DNA of 64,000 bases from JBBSAT01 sp044223665 (GTDB lineage Bacteria > Myxococcota_A > Polyangia > Polyangiales > Sandaracinaceae). Positions 30,923 to 38,954 of this stretch are shown piece by piece (the stretch's first letter is position 1; the number at the start of each line of letters is the position of its first letter). The stretch spans positions 5,226-69,225 of the forward strand of contig JBGALT010000023.1 in NCBI GenBank assembly GCA_044223665.1, given 5' to 3'. A program made the position numbers and the translations under genes. The notes below the pieces were generated by a model that ran no database searches, was not told the origin of the DNA, and worked only from the letters and a program-made list of their open reading frames with translations.

Positions 30923-32296
30923 TCAAGCCACCGGTCGCATCGACGCCGTGAAGTGGCGCAGGTGCGGCGCCTGCTGCGCGATCGCGTAGCCGCGGATCGC
31001 GCTGGCCTTGGCCTTGAGCTCACCGATCACCTCGGCGGCGTACTCGAAGTGGCTCTGCGTGTAGACCCGCCGCGGGAAGGCGAGGCGCACGAGCTCGAGC
31101 GGCGCGTACGTCTCGGTGCCGTCCGGCAGGCGCTTGCCGAACATGACGCTGCCGATCTCGACGCCGCGGATGCCACCCTCCAGGTAGAGGGCGCAGGTGA
31201 GCGCCCACGCCGGGTACTGCTCGCGCGGCACGTGCGGAAGGAAGGAGCGCGCGTCGAGGTACACCGCGTGGCCGCCGGTCGGCTCCACGATCGCGACGCC
31301 CGCGGCGCGCAGCTTCTCGCCGAGGAACTCGGCGGTGCGCAGGCGGTAGCGCAGATAGCTCTCGTCGGTGACCTCCTCGAGGCCGACGGCGAGCGCCTCG
31401 AGATCACGCCCCGCGAGGCCGCCGTACGTCGGGAATCCCTCCGTGAGGACGAGCAGCTGGCGCGCCGTCTCGGCCCAGCGGTCGTCGTTCAGCGCGAGGA
31501 AGCCGCCGATGTTCACCATGCCGTCCTTCTTGGCGCTCATGGTGCAGCCGTCGGCGAGACGGAACATCTCCTCGGCGATCGCACGCACGCTGCGGCCGCT
31601 CTGTCCGGGCTCGCGCATCTTCACGAACATCGCGTTCTCGGCGAAGCGACACGCGTCGAGGATCAGGGGCTTGCCGTGCTTGGCGAGCAGCGCCTTGTAG
31701 GCGCGCACGTTCTCGAGGCTGGCCGGCTGGCCGCCGCCGGAGTTGTTGGTGATCGTGATCATGCCGAACGGGACCTTCGCCGCGTCGCGCTGGAGCAGCG
31801 CCTCGACCCGAGCGAGGTCGACGTTGCCCTTGAAGGGCGCGCTCGTGCGGGGCTCGAGCGCCTCCTTGGTCGGCAGGTCCATCGCCTCGCAGCCGCGCAC
31901 CTCGACGTTGGCGCGCGTGGTGTCGAAGTGGGTGTTGGACGGGATGATGTCGCCGGGCTTGGCGGCGACGTGGAAGAGGATGTGCTCGGCGGCGCGGCCC
32001 TGGTGCGTGGGAATGAGGTGCGCATACCCGGTGAGCGATCGCACCACCTTCTCCAGGCGGAAGAACGACGGCGAGCCGGCGTAGCTCTCGTCGCCCTCCA
32101 TGATCGCTCCCCACTGGTGCGCGCTCATCGCGCCGGTGCCCGAGTCGGTGAGGAAGTCGAGGACCACGTCGTCCGAGTGGAGGCGGAACGGGTTGTGGTG
32201 CGCGGCCGCGAGCAGGCGCTCGCGCTCCTCGCGCGTGGTCATGCGGATCGGCTCGACGGACTTGATGCGGAAGGGCTCGAAGATGGTGTGCGGCAC
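30923..32296 (-). CDS. tnaA: Tryptophanase (beta-eliminating lyase)
   Basis: 457 residues from a GTG start that aligns with the start of E. coli TnaA. Family motifs are DFLTDSGTGAMS, ESYAGSPSFF, IPTHQGRAAEHI, NNSGGGQPASL, DACRFAENAMF, and the PLP lysine Lys257 in MSAKKDGMV; the C-terminal LRHFTASM also matches. The enzyme splits tryptophan to indole, pyruvate and ammonia using PLP and K+. Tyrosine phenol-lyase is the close relative and cannot be fully excluded. The gene lies between the two halves of the T6SS cluster, and 78 bp downstream of it in the same direction begins tssM. No tnaC-like leader peptide or TnaB transporter was found; a palindromic repeat element sits 10 bp upstream of the start. 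Confidence 0.88.
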   Translation of the reverse strand: MPHTIFEPFRIKSVEPIRMTTREERERLLAAAHHNPFRLHSDDVVLDFLTDSGTGAMSAHQWGAIMEGDESYAGSPSFFRLEKVVRSLTGYAHLIPTHQGRAAEHILFHVAAKPGDIIPSNTHFDTTRANVEVRGCEAMDLPTKEALEPRTSAPFKGNVDLARVEALLQRDAAKVPFGMITITNNSGGGQPASLENVRAYKALLAKHGKPLILDACRFAENAMFVKMREPGQSGRSVRAIAEEMFRLADGCTMSAKKDGMVNIGGFLALNDDRWAETARQLLVLTEGFPTYGGLAGRDLEALAVGLEEVTDESYLRYRLRTAEFLGEKLRAAGVAIVEPTGGHAVYLDARSFLPHVPREQYPAWALTCALYLEGGIRGVEIGSVMFGKRLPDGTETYAPLELVRLAFPRRVYTQSHFEYAAEVIGELKAKASAIRGYAIAQQAPHLRHFTASMRPVA

Positions 32297-32305
32297 GGGG
32301 GAGCG

Positions 32306-32392
32306 CCTATCTCGCGGAGCGATACGAGGGGGAGGCTCCATCGGGATTCACTCCCGATGGAGGGGGCCGCGTATCGGCCCCCGAGGACTCAG
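32306..32392 (+). repeat. Palindromic repeat element, copy A
   Basis: An ~85-bp element whose inverted copy lies at 38185-38269. It has a perfect 11-bp stem (32336-32346 with 32352-32362, five-base loop) and outer arms CGATACG/CGTATCG (32320-32326 and 32370-32376). It occupies the region just upstream of the tryptophanase GTG. Confidence 0.8.
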
Positions 32393-32536
32393 CCCCGCAG
32401 GTGCTCCCGTCAGCGTGAAGACCGGCACACCTCGAACAATCTCTAGCCGGGTGTCGTTGACCGAGCGCAGCGTGAAAACTGAACCTTCCGACTGCGCATC
32501 GCACCGCTGGCGTGCGCGCAACCGGAGGTCATCGTC

Positions 32537-32881
32537 ATGCTTCGATCTGCACTCGACATCGCAGCTGTGCTCACGGCCGTCTCGTTCCTCGTCGTGGGTT
32601 GCGACGGCGGCTCCGGCACGGGCGCGCACGACGCTTCCGGCGCGGGCACGTTCATGTGTGGCACCTCGATGTGCACGACGGCGAGCCAATACTGCGAAGA
32701 GAGCATCTCCACCGCGACGGGCTCGCTCGTCTCGACCTACAGCTGCCAGGCCATCCCCTCGAGCTGCACGGGTACGGATTTCTGCATGAGCGCGTGCTTC
32801 ACCGGCATGACCGGGTTTCAAGGTTGCAGCGTGACCGACCTCGGCATGGGCAAGGAGCACAACGTTCGCATCATGCGCTGA
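32537..32881 (+). CDS. Small Cys-rich lipoprotein
   Basis: 114 residues, start set by GGAGG at 32524-32528. Lipoprotein signal up to Cys22 (VSFLVVGC), then a Gly/Ala linker and eight cysteines in pairs (FMCGTSMCTTASQYC, DFCMSACFTGMTGFQGC), implying a disulfide-stabilised small domain. No family recognised. It lies inside the repeat-bounded block between the two T6SS halves and converges on the cysteine-peptidase-like gene (33 bp apart). Confidence 0.8.
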   Translation: MLRSALDIAAVLTAVSFLVVGCDGGSGTGAHDASGAGTFMCGTSMCTTASQYCEESISTATGSLVSTYSCQAIPSSCTGTDFCMSACFTGMTGFQGCSVTDLGMGKEHNVRIMR

Positions 32882-32914
32882 GCAGCGCTGGCGGCGGCAC
32901 GTCTTGCGACGCGA

Positions 32915-34528
32915 TCAGGGCTCATCGGTGAGCGAGTCGGTGTGATCGATGGTGCCATCGCCGTCGTCGTCGAAGTCGACGGAGAGCGGCATCGTGTCGC
33001 CACCCCACGCGGCGTACTCGACGTACAGGACCGCGTCCACGCTCGCCGCGACTCCCGTGTGCTGGAACACGACCGTCCCGGTCTCGCTCACGCGCTCCAT
33101 GTAGAGCGTGAACTCGGGTGCGCTCGCGCTGCCATCGAAGCTGAGGGCGACGGTAGAGCTCGCGAGATCGACGCTGATGCGGACGCCCTGGCCAGCCGTC
33201 ATCGCCATGGATCGCGCCTCGACCAGGTAGTCATCGCCCGCCTGCTGGAACGCGAGCGCGAGGGTCGGGGTCTGTGTGCCGGCAGCGTGGTACGCGACGT
33301 CCGGCAGCCCGGGCTGGACGTCGATCGTGTCGATCTCCATCGGCGCGAGGTCGATCCCATCGATCTGGACCGCGAAACCCGCACCGGTGATGGTCATCTC
33401 CGTCGGCGATGCCGCGGTGAGCCGCGAGCCATCGAGTGTGACCGAGAGCGGCTGATCGTGCGGCAGCGTGTAGGTGGGCTCCGGGCTGTCCTGAAAGAGA
33501 CTGGCGCTGCGCTCGGAGGTGACGTCGGCGTCCGGGATCGTGTTGACCGTGGAACCGTCCGTGTCCGTGCCCGTCGTGTGGCCCAGGCCGTCGTCGATCC
33601 TGACATCGCCCTCGCCTACCGCCTGGAGCATCACACGACTTCCTCGCCCGCCACCGTCCATCGCGAGGTTGCCGCAGAAGGCGCACGCGTGGGGAAGCAT
33701 CACGCGCGACCCGATGTCGGCGAGGGTGAGGTTGAACGTCGTCGCGTCGCCGTCGTAGAGGGCGCCCATCTCCGTCGGGTTCGTCGACGCGGTGTACGTC
33801 CAAGTGTTCGCGGCGGTGTCGACCATGACGACGCGCTCGGCGTTCGGGTAGTTGTTGTCGTAGACCACGATCTCGGCCGTGGTCGGCGTCGGACGTCGCA
33901 CCGCGTACGGCGTGATCGCATGCCCGCCCCCGCCACCACGACGGTAGATGCCGACGACGGTGCCTTGGAAGCTCGTGCCGCGAGACATGTCGGCCGCCAG
34001 GCGATCGACGACCTGGGATGGCGTGAGCGTGCGGTCCTCGTTGGCCACCGTCGTCTGCGTGACGAACCAGAGCGCGATCTCGCGCGTCATGGCGTCGTTC
34101 ATCGTCAGCGAGTACGCGTCCGTCCCGCCGAACATGCTGGGCGGCACCACGCCCGAGTACATGAGCGACGCGAGCACTGCGAAGCCCTCGCAGTGACCAC
34201 CGTTCATGACGCCGTTCTGATGCTCCATCCACTGGCGCGCCTGCGGGACGACGTTGCACGTGCCCGTGGCCGCCATGCCCTCGCAGACCTGCGGCCCGAA
34301 CAGGCGTCGCATCTCCTCGCCCGTGAGGTTCGTGGGCATGGCCGCGTTCGTGTAGTTCTCGAACGCGAAGCCGTTCGGCATCGGGCGAAAGCCCCAGTCG
34401 GCGGTGCCAGCGCCGCCGTCGAGACCCGTGCCGCCCGAGTCGTCGGTGCTCATCGCAGGCGGACTGCCGCAGCCAGCGAGCGCAACCATTGCTGACATTC
34501 CGAGCCCCGCGATCTCCATGGACTTCAT
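32915..34528 (-). CDS. Lipoprotein with putative papain-like cysteine peptidase domain
   Basis: 537 residues with lipobox ALAGC (Cys20). Residues ~105-230 carry the three signatures of a papain-like fold in the right order: Cys113 in NGGHCEGFAVLASL, His203 in GGGGGHAITPYAV, and Asp224/Asn225 in VVYDNNYPN. This is the usual Cys-His-Asn/Asp triad layout of C39/papain-related exported peptidases or transglutaminase-like enzymes. The C-terminal half is beta-rich (Ig-like or jelly-roll) and ends in a calcium-loop-like DFDDDGDGTIDH. Substrate and role unknown. Peptidase activity is inferred from the motifs and not proven. It is inside the block that splits the T6SS. Confidence 0.72.
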   Translation of the reverse strand: MKSMEIAGLGMSAMVALAGCGSPPAMSTDDSGGTGLDGGAGTADWGFRPMPNGFAFENYTNAAMPTNLTGEEMRRLFGPQVCEGMAATGTCNVVPQARQWMEHQNGVMNGGHCEGFAVLASLMYSGVVPPSMFGGTDAYSLTMNDAMTREIALWFVTQTTVANEDRTLTPSQVVDRLAADMSRGTSFQGTVVGIYRRGGGGGHAITPYAVRRPTPTTAEIVVYDNNYPNAERVVMVDTAANTWTYTASTNPTEMGALYDGDATTFNLTLADIGSRVMLPHACAFCGNLAMDGGGRGSRVMLQAVGEGDVRIDDGLGHTTGTDTDGSTVNTIPDADVTSERSASLFQDSPEPTYTLPHDQPLSVTLDGSRLTAASPTEMTITGAGFAVQIDGIDLAPMEIDTIDVQPGLPDVAYHAAGTQTPTLALAFQQAGDDYLVEARSMAMTAGQGVRISVDLASSTVALSFDGSASAPEFTLYMERVSETGTVVFQHTGVAASVDAVLYVEYAAWGGDTMPLSVDFDDDGDGTIDHTDSLTDEP

Positions 34529-34611
34529 CGTCGAACCTCTCTTCTCGATCCGATCTCAGGATTTCGATCCAACAGACTAGGAACCACCGGGCCACGAGTG
34601 CAACGCGTCCC

Positions 34612-34696
34612 GCCTAGAGATTCTTCGATGCGGTGGCCACGAGCTTCGCGGGCACCCCCCACGAGCTTCCCGGGCACCCTCGAAGAATCTCTAGGC
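34612..34696 (+). repeat. Inverted repeat enclosing a 22-bp tandem duplication
   Basis: Arms of 17 bp (34612-34628 and 34680-34696) are perfect reverse complements, GCCTAGAGATTCTTCGA and TCGAAGAATCTCTAGGC. The 51 bp between them contain two tandem 22-bp units (34637-34658 and 34659-34680) that differ at two positions. It lies in the 390-bp divergent region between the peptidase-like and the next lipoprotein gene; nothing else was recognised in that region. A related 17-mer (15 of 17) occurs at 32432-32448. Confidence 0.75.
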
Positions 34697-34918
34697 ACTG
34701 GCCGTTGAAGTCCGCGGGCTCGCAGCCGATCCTGACGCCGGATTCGACCCCACACGCCGCGAACGATCGCGCGGCAGCTTCCGTGTCGGCGGCGGCGCTC
34801 GGTCGTCCGCCGAAACGGTGCGGAGCGAGGTCGCCGACGAGGCGGCGAGCACGCGATCGGACGTCGACCGGCGCGAAGACTGGGCACCATGACGAAACAC
34901 GGAACGGAGCGGAAGACG

Positions 34919-35857
34919 ATGTCGCGACGTGCGTTGCTGGTCCTCCTGCTCGGCGTCCTCTCGTTGGCAGGGTGCCCGGGGGCAGCGGCGAGCCCAGACG
35001 CGGCGGCAGCGACGGATGCTGCGTCACCGACGGATGCTGCGGTACCGACTTCCGATACGGGCGCAGCCGACGGTGGGTCCGAGGGCCTGGACGCATGGAC
35101 GAGCACCGACGCGCCGGTCGAGTGCCCGCCAGTGACGCCCGTGGGCTCGTCCCTCGTCCTCACGGGGCAGAGCTACGACGGTGCGATGGCGCATGACTTC
35201 CGGGATACGTCGTGCGGCGGCAACAATGGCCCAGCAGTGTTCTATTCGGTGGAAGTGGGGCCACGTCAGCGCTTCGAAGCGCTGCTGAACGGCGATTCGT
35301 TCCTCGACACGCTCGTCCTCGTCGACTCGTGCAGCGACTCATACTGCCGCGACACCGCTTCCTCCGGTGAAACGCTCCGGTACACGAATCCATCGGGCAC
35401 GGCGCAAACGTTCCTCCTCGCCGCAAGCCGATTTCGGGCGGACCCGCTTCCTTACGACTTCTCGGCGCGTGTGATCGACGTCGCTCCGGGTCAGGTGTGC
35501 ACGCTTCCGATCCCGGTCACGAGCGGGGCTCGACTGACGGGACAGGACGTGGCCTTCGGGGGCGACTTGCCCGCCTTCAGCTGCGGATACTCGTTCGACG
35601 CCGCCGCGTTCTACAGCATCACGGTCCCCGCCGGACGGAGCCTCACCGTCACGACGCGCTCGTCACGCTCGATGCAAGTGCGCATCGGGAACGGGTGTGA
35701 CTTCGCGGACCTTCGCTGCCTCGCCTTTGGCAGCCGAAACACCGCCACGTACGTGAACACCACGGGCAGCGCGCAGCCGGTCGTCATCAGCGTCACGCCC
35801 GATCTCGGCAACATCTTCTCGCTGCCCTTCGACATCGACGTCGACCTCACGCCGTAG
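34919..35857 (+). CDS. Lipoprotein with two tandem beta domains
   Basis: 312 residues from MSRRALLVLLLGVLSLAGC (Cys19); an in-frame ATG 30 bp earlier is an alternative start but adds charged residues before the signal. After an Ala/Asp/Thr linker come two beta-rich domains of about 110 residues, each with the form '...GPAVFYSVEVGPRQRFEA...' and '...AAFYSITVPAGRSLTVT...'. This is the layout of pre-peptidase C-terminal-like/beta-sandwich modules that bind calcium or polymers. Four to six cysteines. No enzyme motif. Surface binding role is likely (inference). It lies inside the repeat-bounded block. Confidence 0.78.
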   Translation: MSRRALLVLLLGVLSLAGCPGAAASPDAAAATDAASPTDAAVPTSDTGAADGGSEGLDAWTSTDAPVECPPVTPVGSSLVLTGQSYDGAMAHDFRDTSCGGNNGPAVFYSVEVGPRQRFEALLNGDSFLDTLVLVDSCSDSYCRDTASSGETLRYTNPSGTAQTFLLAASRFRADPLPYDFSARVIDVAPGQVCTLPIPVTSGARLTGQDVAFGGDLPAFSCGYSFDAAAFYSITVPAGRSLTVTTRSSRSMQVRIGNGCDFADLRCLAFGSRNTATYVNTTGSAQPVVISVTPDLGNIFSLPFDIDVDLTP

Positions 35858-35937
35858 GCCTGCTCCTCGCGCCGCGGCGCGAGGCCATCGCGACCACGCC
35901 GCGCACGCCGGCGGGCGCGCGGATCGACCGATGTGCG

Positions 35938-36609
35938 CTACTCGCCGACCAAGCCCGCCCCAAAGGCGTATCGGATGATCTCCGCGAGGTTCTGCACGTC
36001 GAGCTTCTCGCGCAGGTTCGCGACGTGCGTGCTCACGGTGCTCGGGGTGAGGTCGAGCTCGGCTGCGATGTCGGCGACCGAGCGCCCCTGCACGAGGAGC
36101 ATGAAGACCTGATGTTCGCGGGCGCTCAGGCGCTCGTGGGGAAGCAGCTCGCGGACGTGCGCGGCAGCCGGTGCGGGCAACGACTCACCCCGGGCGAGCG
36201 CGCGTAGCGCATCGACGACCTTGCGAGAAGGCTCGGTCTTGCAGAGGTACCCGGCGGCTCCGGCAGCGCGCGCGCGCGGGCCGTAGTGCTCGGCGCTGTA
36301 CATCGAGAGCACGAGCACCCTGAGGGTCGGGTTCGTCTGGTGGATGCGGTGGAGGACCTCCATCCCGCTGACGAACGGCAACGTGAGATCGAGAACGAGC
36401 ACGTCCCAGCTGTCCTTCTCCACCGCGTTCAGCACCGCACGTCCGTCGTCGAGCTCCGCCACGACCGCGATGTCCGGCTCGTTGGCGAGGAGCTGACGCA
36501 AGCCACCCCGGAACAGCTCGTGGTCGTCGGCGATGGCGACCCGGATCGTTCGCGCGGCGTCCCGCGGCGCGGCTCGCGGTGGGAGGCGGGAGGACACGTC
36601 TCCCCACAT
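35938..36609 (-). CDS. NarL/FixJ-type response regulator
   Basis: 223 residues. The receiver domain (~22-140) has the acidic pocket (ADDHE), the phosphoacceptor Asp in VLVLDLTLP, a Ser in VLSMYS and Lys in LCKTEP. The C-terminal LuxR-type helix-turn-helix is LSAREHQVFMLLVQGRSVADIAAEL ... STVSTHVANLREKL (given in pieces). It is the partner of the adjacent histidine kinase, 66 bp away in the same orientation. Cytoplasmic, DNA-binding. Genes controlled are unknown; the T6SS genes beside it are a natural guess but not shown. No promoter motif identified. Confidence 0.94.
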   Translation of the reverse strand: MWGDVSSRLPPRAAPRDAARTIRVAIADDHELFRGGLRQLLANEPDIAVVAELDDGRAVLNAVEKDSWDVLVLDLTLPFVSGMEVLHRIHQTNPTLRVLVLSMYSAEHYGPRARAAGAAGYLCKTEPSRKVVDALRALARGESLPAPAAAHVRELLPHERLSAREHQVFMLLVQGRSVADIAAELDLTPSTVSTHVANLREKLDVQNLAEIIRYAFGAGLVGE

Positions 36610-36675
36610 TCTCGCGCTCGATGGGGCAAAATTGCACCAGTGATCTGCCTTCCCCAGGCAAGCGCGCGTGCGGGC

Positions 36676-37998
36676 CTACGCGACCGGCAGCTGCAGGGAG
36701 ATGGACGTACCCGCGCCCGGTGCGCTCTCGATACGCAACGAGCCGCCGTTTCCGCGCGCGCGCTCGCGCATGCCGACGAGCCCGAGGCGGCCTTTGCGAG
36801 CGCCCGCTGGGTCGAAGCCGCGGCCGTTGTCGGTCACTCGCACCAGGAGGGTGCCATCCTTCGCGGCCACGTCGACCTCCGCTTCGCTCGCGTGCGCGTG
36901 CCGCCCGACGTTGGTCAGAGCTTCCTGCACGACGCGGAAGACCGCGAGCGTGCGCGTCTCGTCGAGCGCCGGGAGCGTCGAGGGGGACGAGAACGATACT
37001 CTCAGGCTCTCGGTGCTCGCGTGCTCGGCGAGCCACTCCAGCGCGTCACGAAGACCGAGCTCGATCAAGAGACGTGGTCTCAGCTCGGCGACGAGGGTTC
37101 GCGTGGTCTGGGCGGTGCGCGCGAGCACGACGTCGAGGCTTCGTAGATTCGAGGCAATGGCGTTCGGGTTCTTCTTGAAGCGGTCGAGGGTGAGATCGAG
37201 AGAGTAGCGAAGGGCGGTGAGCTCCTGGCCGAGCTCGTCGTGAAGCTCGTGCGCGATCTGCGCACGCTCGGTCTCGCGCGCATTCTCGAGATGCGCGGCC
37301 AGCTCGTGGAGCTCCGTGGTTTGCTCCGCGACGCGATGTTCGAGGCGCGCATTGAGCAACCGCAGCGCGCGAGCTTGCGAGAGGTTCGCGAGGGTCATTC
37401 GATAGCTCAGGTGCCCGAAGTAGGTGCCAGCGACGAGGCAGGCGATCATGAAGCTCGCCCACACGGAGCTGTACACATCGGAGAGCCACTCCGGATGCGG
37501 ACCGAAGTATCCGATCGCCATCAGCAAGACCGTGGTCGCGTTGTTCGCGGTCCGCGCCGTCACCGACATCGGTACCGGGATGCTCAGGAACATCGTCGCG
37601 TAGAGAAAGTGCGGCCACGGCGTCCCGGGACCGCCGATCTGTCCGAGGGCGTATGCGACCACGCCGCCCAGACAGACCATCACGGGGATCACGACGCCGA
37701 CCGGGCGCGCACGTACGCGAGGGACGAACGTGAGGCCGACCAGAAGCGATCCGGTGAGCGTGATCGTCGCGACGCGCAGGATGAAGAAGGCGCGTATCGC
37801 GGCTTCGTTCCCTGCGAAGAGCCAGTAGTCGAGCGGCCACCAGAGCAGGGTCGCACCGACGAGCAAGACGCCGACGCCCTGACAGGAGCGCACGAACGCC
37901 GGCAGCGTGGTCCGCTCGAGCTCCTCGCGCTGCTCCGAAGCGGTCGAATCTTCCGCGAGCGCCGAAGCCGCATGCGGCGGCACACTCAACTCGTTCAT
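36676..37998 (-). CDS. Membrane histidine kinase (NarX/DesK-type HisKA_3)
   Basis: 440 residues from MNELSVPPHAASA. About six hydrophobic helices occur between residues ~35 and 210. The phosphoacceptor H-box is RAQIAHELHDELGQELTAL near residue 255, the HisKA_3 type, and the ATP-binding domain has an N-box with VVQEALTNVGRHAHA and DNGRGFDPAG, GRLGLVGMRERA. It should autophosphorylate on His and pass the phosphate to the adjacent response regulator. The multi-helix membrane part has no periplasmic sensor loop of size, so it may sense membrane or small-molecule signals. Last gene of the block before the repeat element, which begins 187 bp upstream of the start. Confidence 0.92.
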   Translation of the reverse strand: MNELSVPPHAASALAEDSTASEQREELERTTLPAFVRSCQGVGVLLVGATLLWWPLDYWLFAGNEAAIRAFFILRVATITLTGSLLVGLTFVPRVRARPVGVVIPVMVCLGGVVAYALGQIGGPGTPWPHFLYATMFLSIPVPMSVTARTANNATTVLLMAIGYFGPHPEWLSDVYSSVWASFMIACLVAGTYFGHLSYRMTLANLSQARALRLLNARLEHRVAEQTTELHELAAHLENARETERAQIAHELHDELGQELTALRYSLDLTLDRFKKNPNAIASNLRSLDVVLARTAQTTRTLVAELRPRLLIELGLRDALEWLAEHASTESLRVSFSSPSTLPALDETRTLAVFRVVQEALTNVGRHAHASEAEVDVAAKDGTLLVRVTDNGRGFDPAGARKGRLGLVGMRERARGNGGSLRIESAPGAGTSISLQLPVA

Positions 37999-38184
37999 TC
38001 GCGCTTGCTCTTGGTGACGGTCCCACGCGGCTGCGTGGAACGTCAAGCGGCGCCCCTCGTCGAAGACCAATCGCCCGATGGCGTGTCGGGGCCGCGATCG
38101 AGCCCGCGGCAGCACGCCGGCAGGCACGCATCCCCTGCAGGTCGTTCGTGCGGGCCACGCTCACACCGTGGCATCGGACGGGGA

Positions 38185-38269
38185 CTCAGTCCTCGGGGGC
38201 CGATACGCGGCCCCTCCATCGGGAGTGAATCCCGATGGGCCGCCCCCTCGTATCGCTCCGCGAGAGAGG
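38185..38269 (-). repeat. Palindromic repeat element, copy B (inverted)
   Basis: Reverse complement of the element at 32306-32392 with only a few mismatches and single-base gaps. Its central hairpin CCATCGGGA-GTGAA-TCCCGATGG (38216-38238) is preserved. It lies about 20 bp downstream of tssL and marks the far edge of the block separating the two T6SS halves. Confidence 0.8.
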
Positions 38270-38291
38270 GCGACAGGTTCCTGTCACCCTC
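38266..38291 (-). terminator. Hairpin just after tssL
   Basis: Arms 38266-38277 and 38280-38291 form a 12-bp stem with one G-U pair (GAGGG-y-GACAGG type) and a 2-base loop, immediately after the tssL stop. No T-run follows, but position and strength suggest the end of the upstream T6SS operon. Confidence 0.45.
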
Positions 38292-38954
38292 TCAGCCGAG
38301 GACGAGGGCCGTGTGAAAGGCCAGCTCGAGCGCCAGCAGCGCCCAGCTCGCGCCCGCGAGCAGCCAGGCGCCGGCGCCCAGCGCGAGGGCCCACCGTGCA
38401 TCGATCGAGCGGGCCTCGGCCGCCCGGCGGGGAAGAGCGCTCGGCGCCAGCGGCCGCTCGGTCGCCGCCCCCGCGCGCACGAGGTCGAGGTGCACCTCGT
38501 CGATCAGCTCGAGGCGCGCCGCGTCGCGGCTCGCGTAGCGACCCCGGAACCCGAGAGCGAGGACCACGTAGTAGACCGCCAGCACGCGGGCCCGCGACGG
38601 ATCGCGCCGCACGCCGTCGAGGCGCACGAAGAACCCGTCACCGGCGCTGTTCTCGCCGAAGAGCGAGAGCTGGAGCAGGCGCGGAAGCCAGGCCTCGCGC
38701 GTTCCGGGACGGGCGATCATCGCCTCGTCGGCATGGGCCGCGAGCGCGTAGACGACGTCGTCGACGTGGGCGAGCGGTAGCCGCCGCCGCTCGGCGGCCG
38801 AGCGAAGCGCGCGCAGCTGCTCGTCGAAGAGCGTGCGCGCGGCCTCCGGGCGCACCTCGGGCTGCTGGGCGATCCGTACCGCGGCGAGCATCGGCTCCGA
38901 GAGGGCGAGGAAGACCTCGAGCGCCGCGTCGTCGCTGCGGGCGGAGCGGCTCAT
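38292..38954 (-). CDS. tssL: T6SS inner-membrane protein (DotU family)
   Basis: 220 residues with the DotU fold: helical cytoplasmic part (PEAARTLFDEQLRAL, VDDVVYALAAHADEAMI, SLFGENSAGDGFFVRLD) and one hydrophobic helix near the C-terminus (ALALGAGAWLLAGASWALLALE) as tail anchor. No peptidoglycan-binding extension. Its ATG overlaps the tssK stop by 4 bp. In most T6SS clusters tssM follows directly; here a hairpin and the repeat-bounded block intervene. Inner-membrane partner of TssM and baseplate TssK. Confidence 0.93.
   Translation of the reverse strand: MSRSARSDDAALEVFLALSEPMLAAVRIAQQPEVRPEAARTLFDEQLRALRSAAERRRLPLAHVDDVVYALAAHADEAMIARPGTREAWLPRLLQLSLFGENSAGDGFFVRLDGVRRDPSRARVLAVYYVVLALGFRGRYASRDAARLELIDEVHLDLVRAGAATERPLAPSALPRRAAEARSIDARWALALGAGAWLLAGASWALLALELAFHTALVLG

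Noticed and set aside
27455..32446. A 1,663-codon plus-strand frame opposite tssM and tnaA
   Set aside because: Composition is low-complexity Arg/Ala/Gly and the opposite strand holds clear domains.
34637..34680. Possible CRISPR-like repeats
   Set aside because: Only two adjacent 22-bp units without spacers; part of an inverted repeat.
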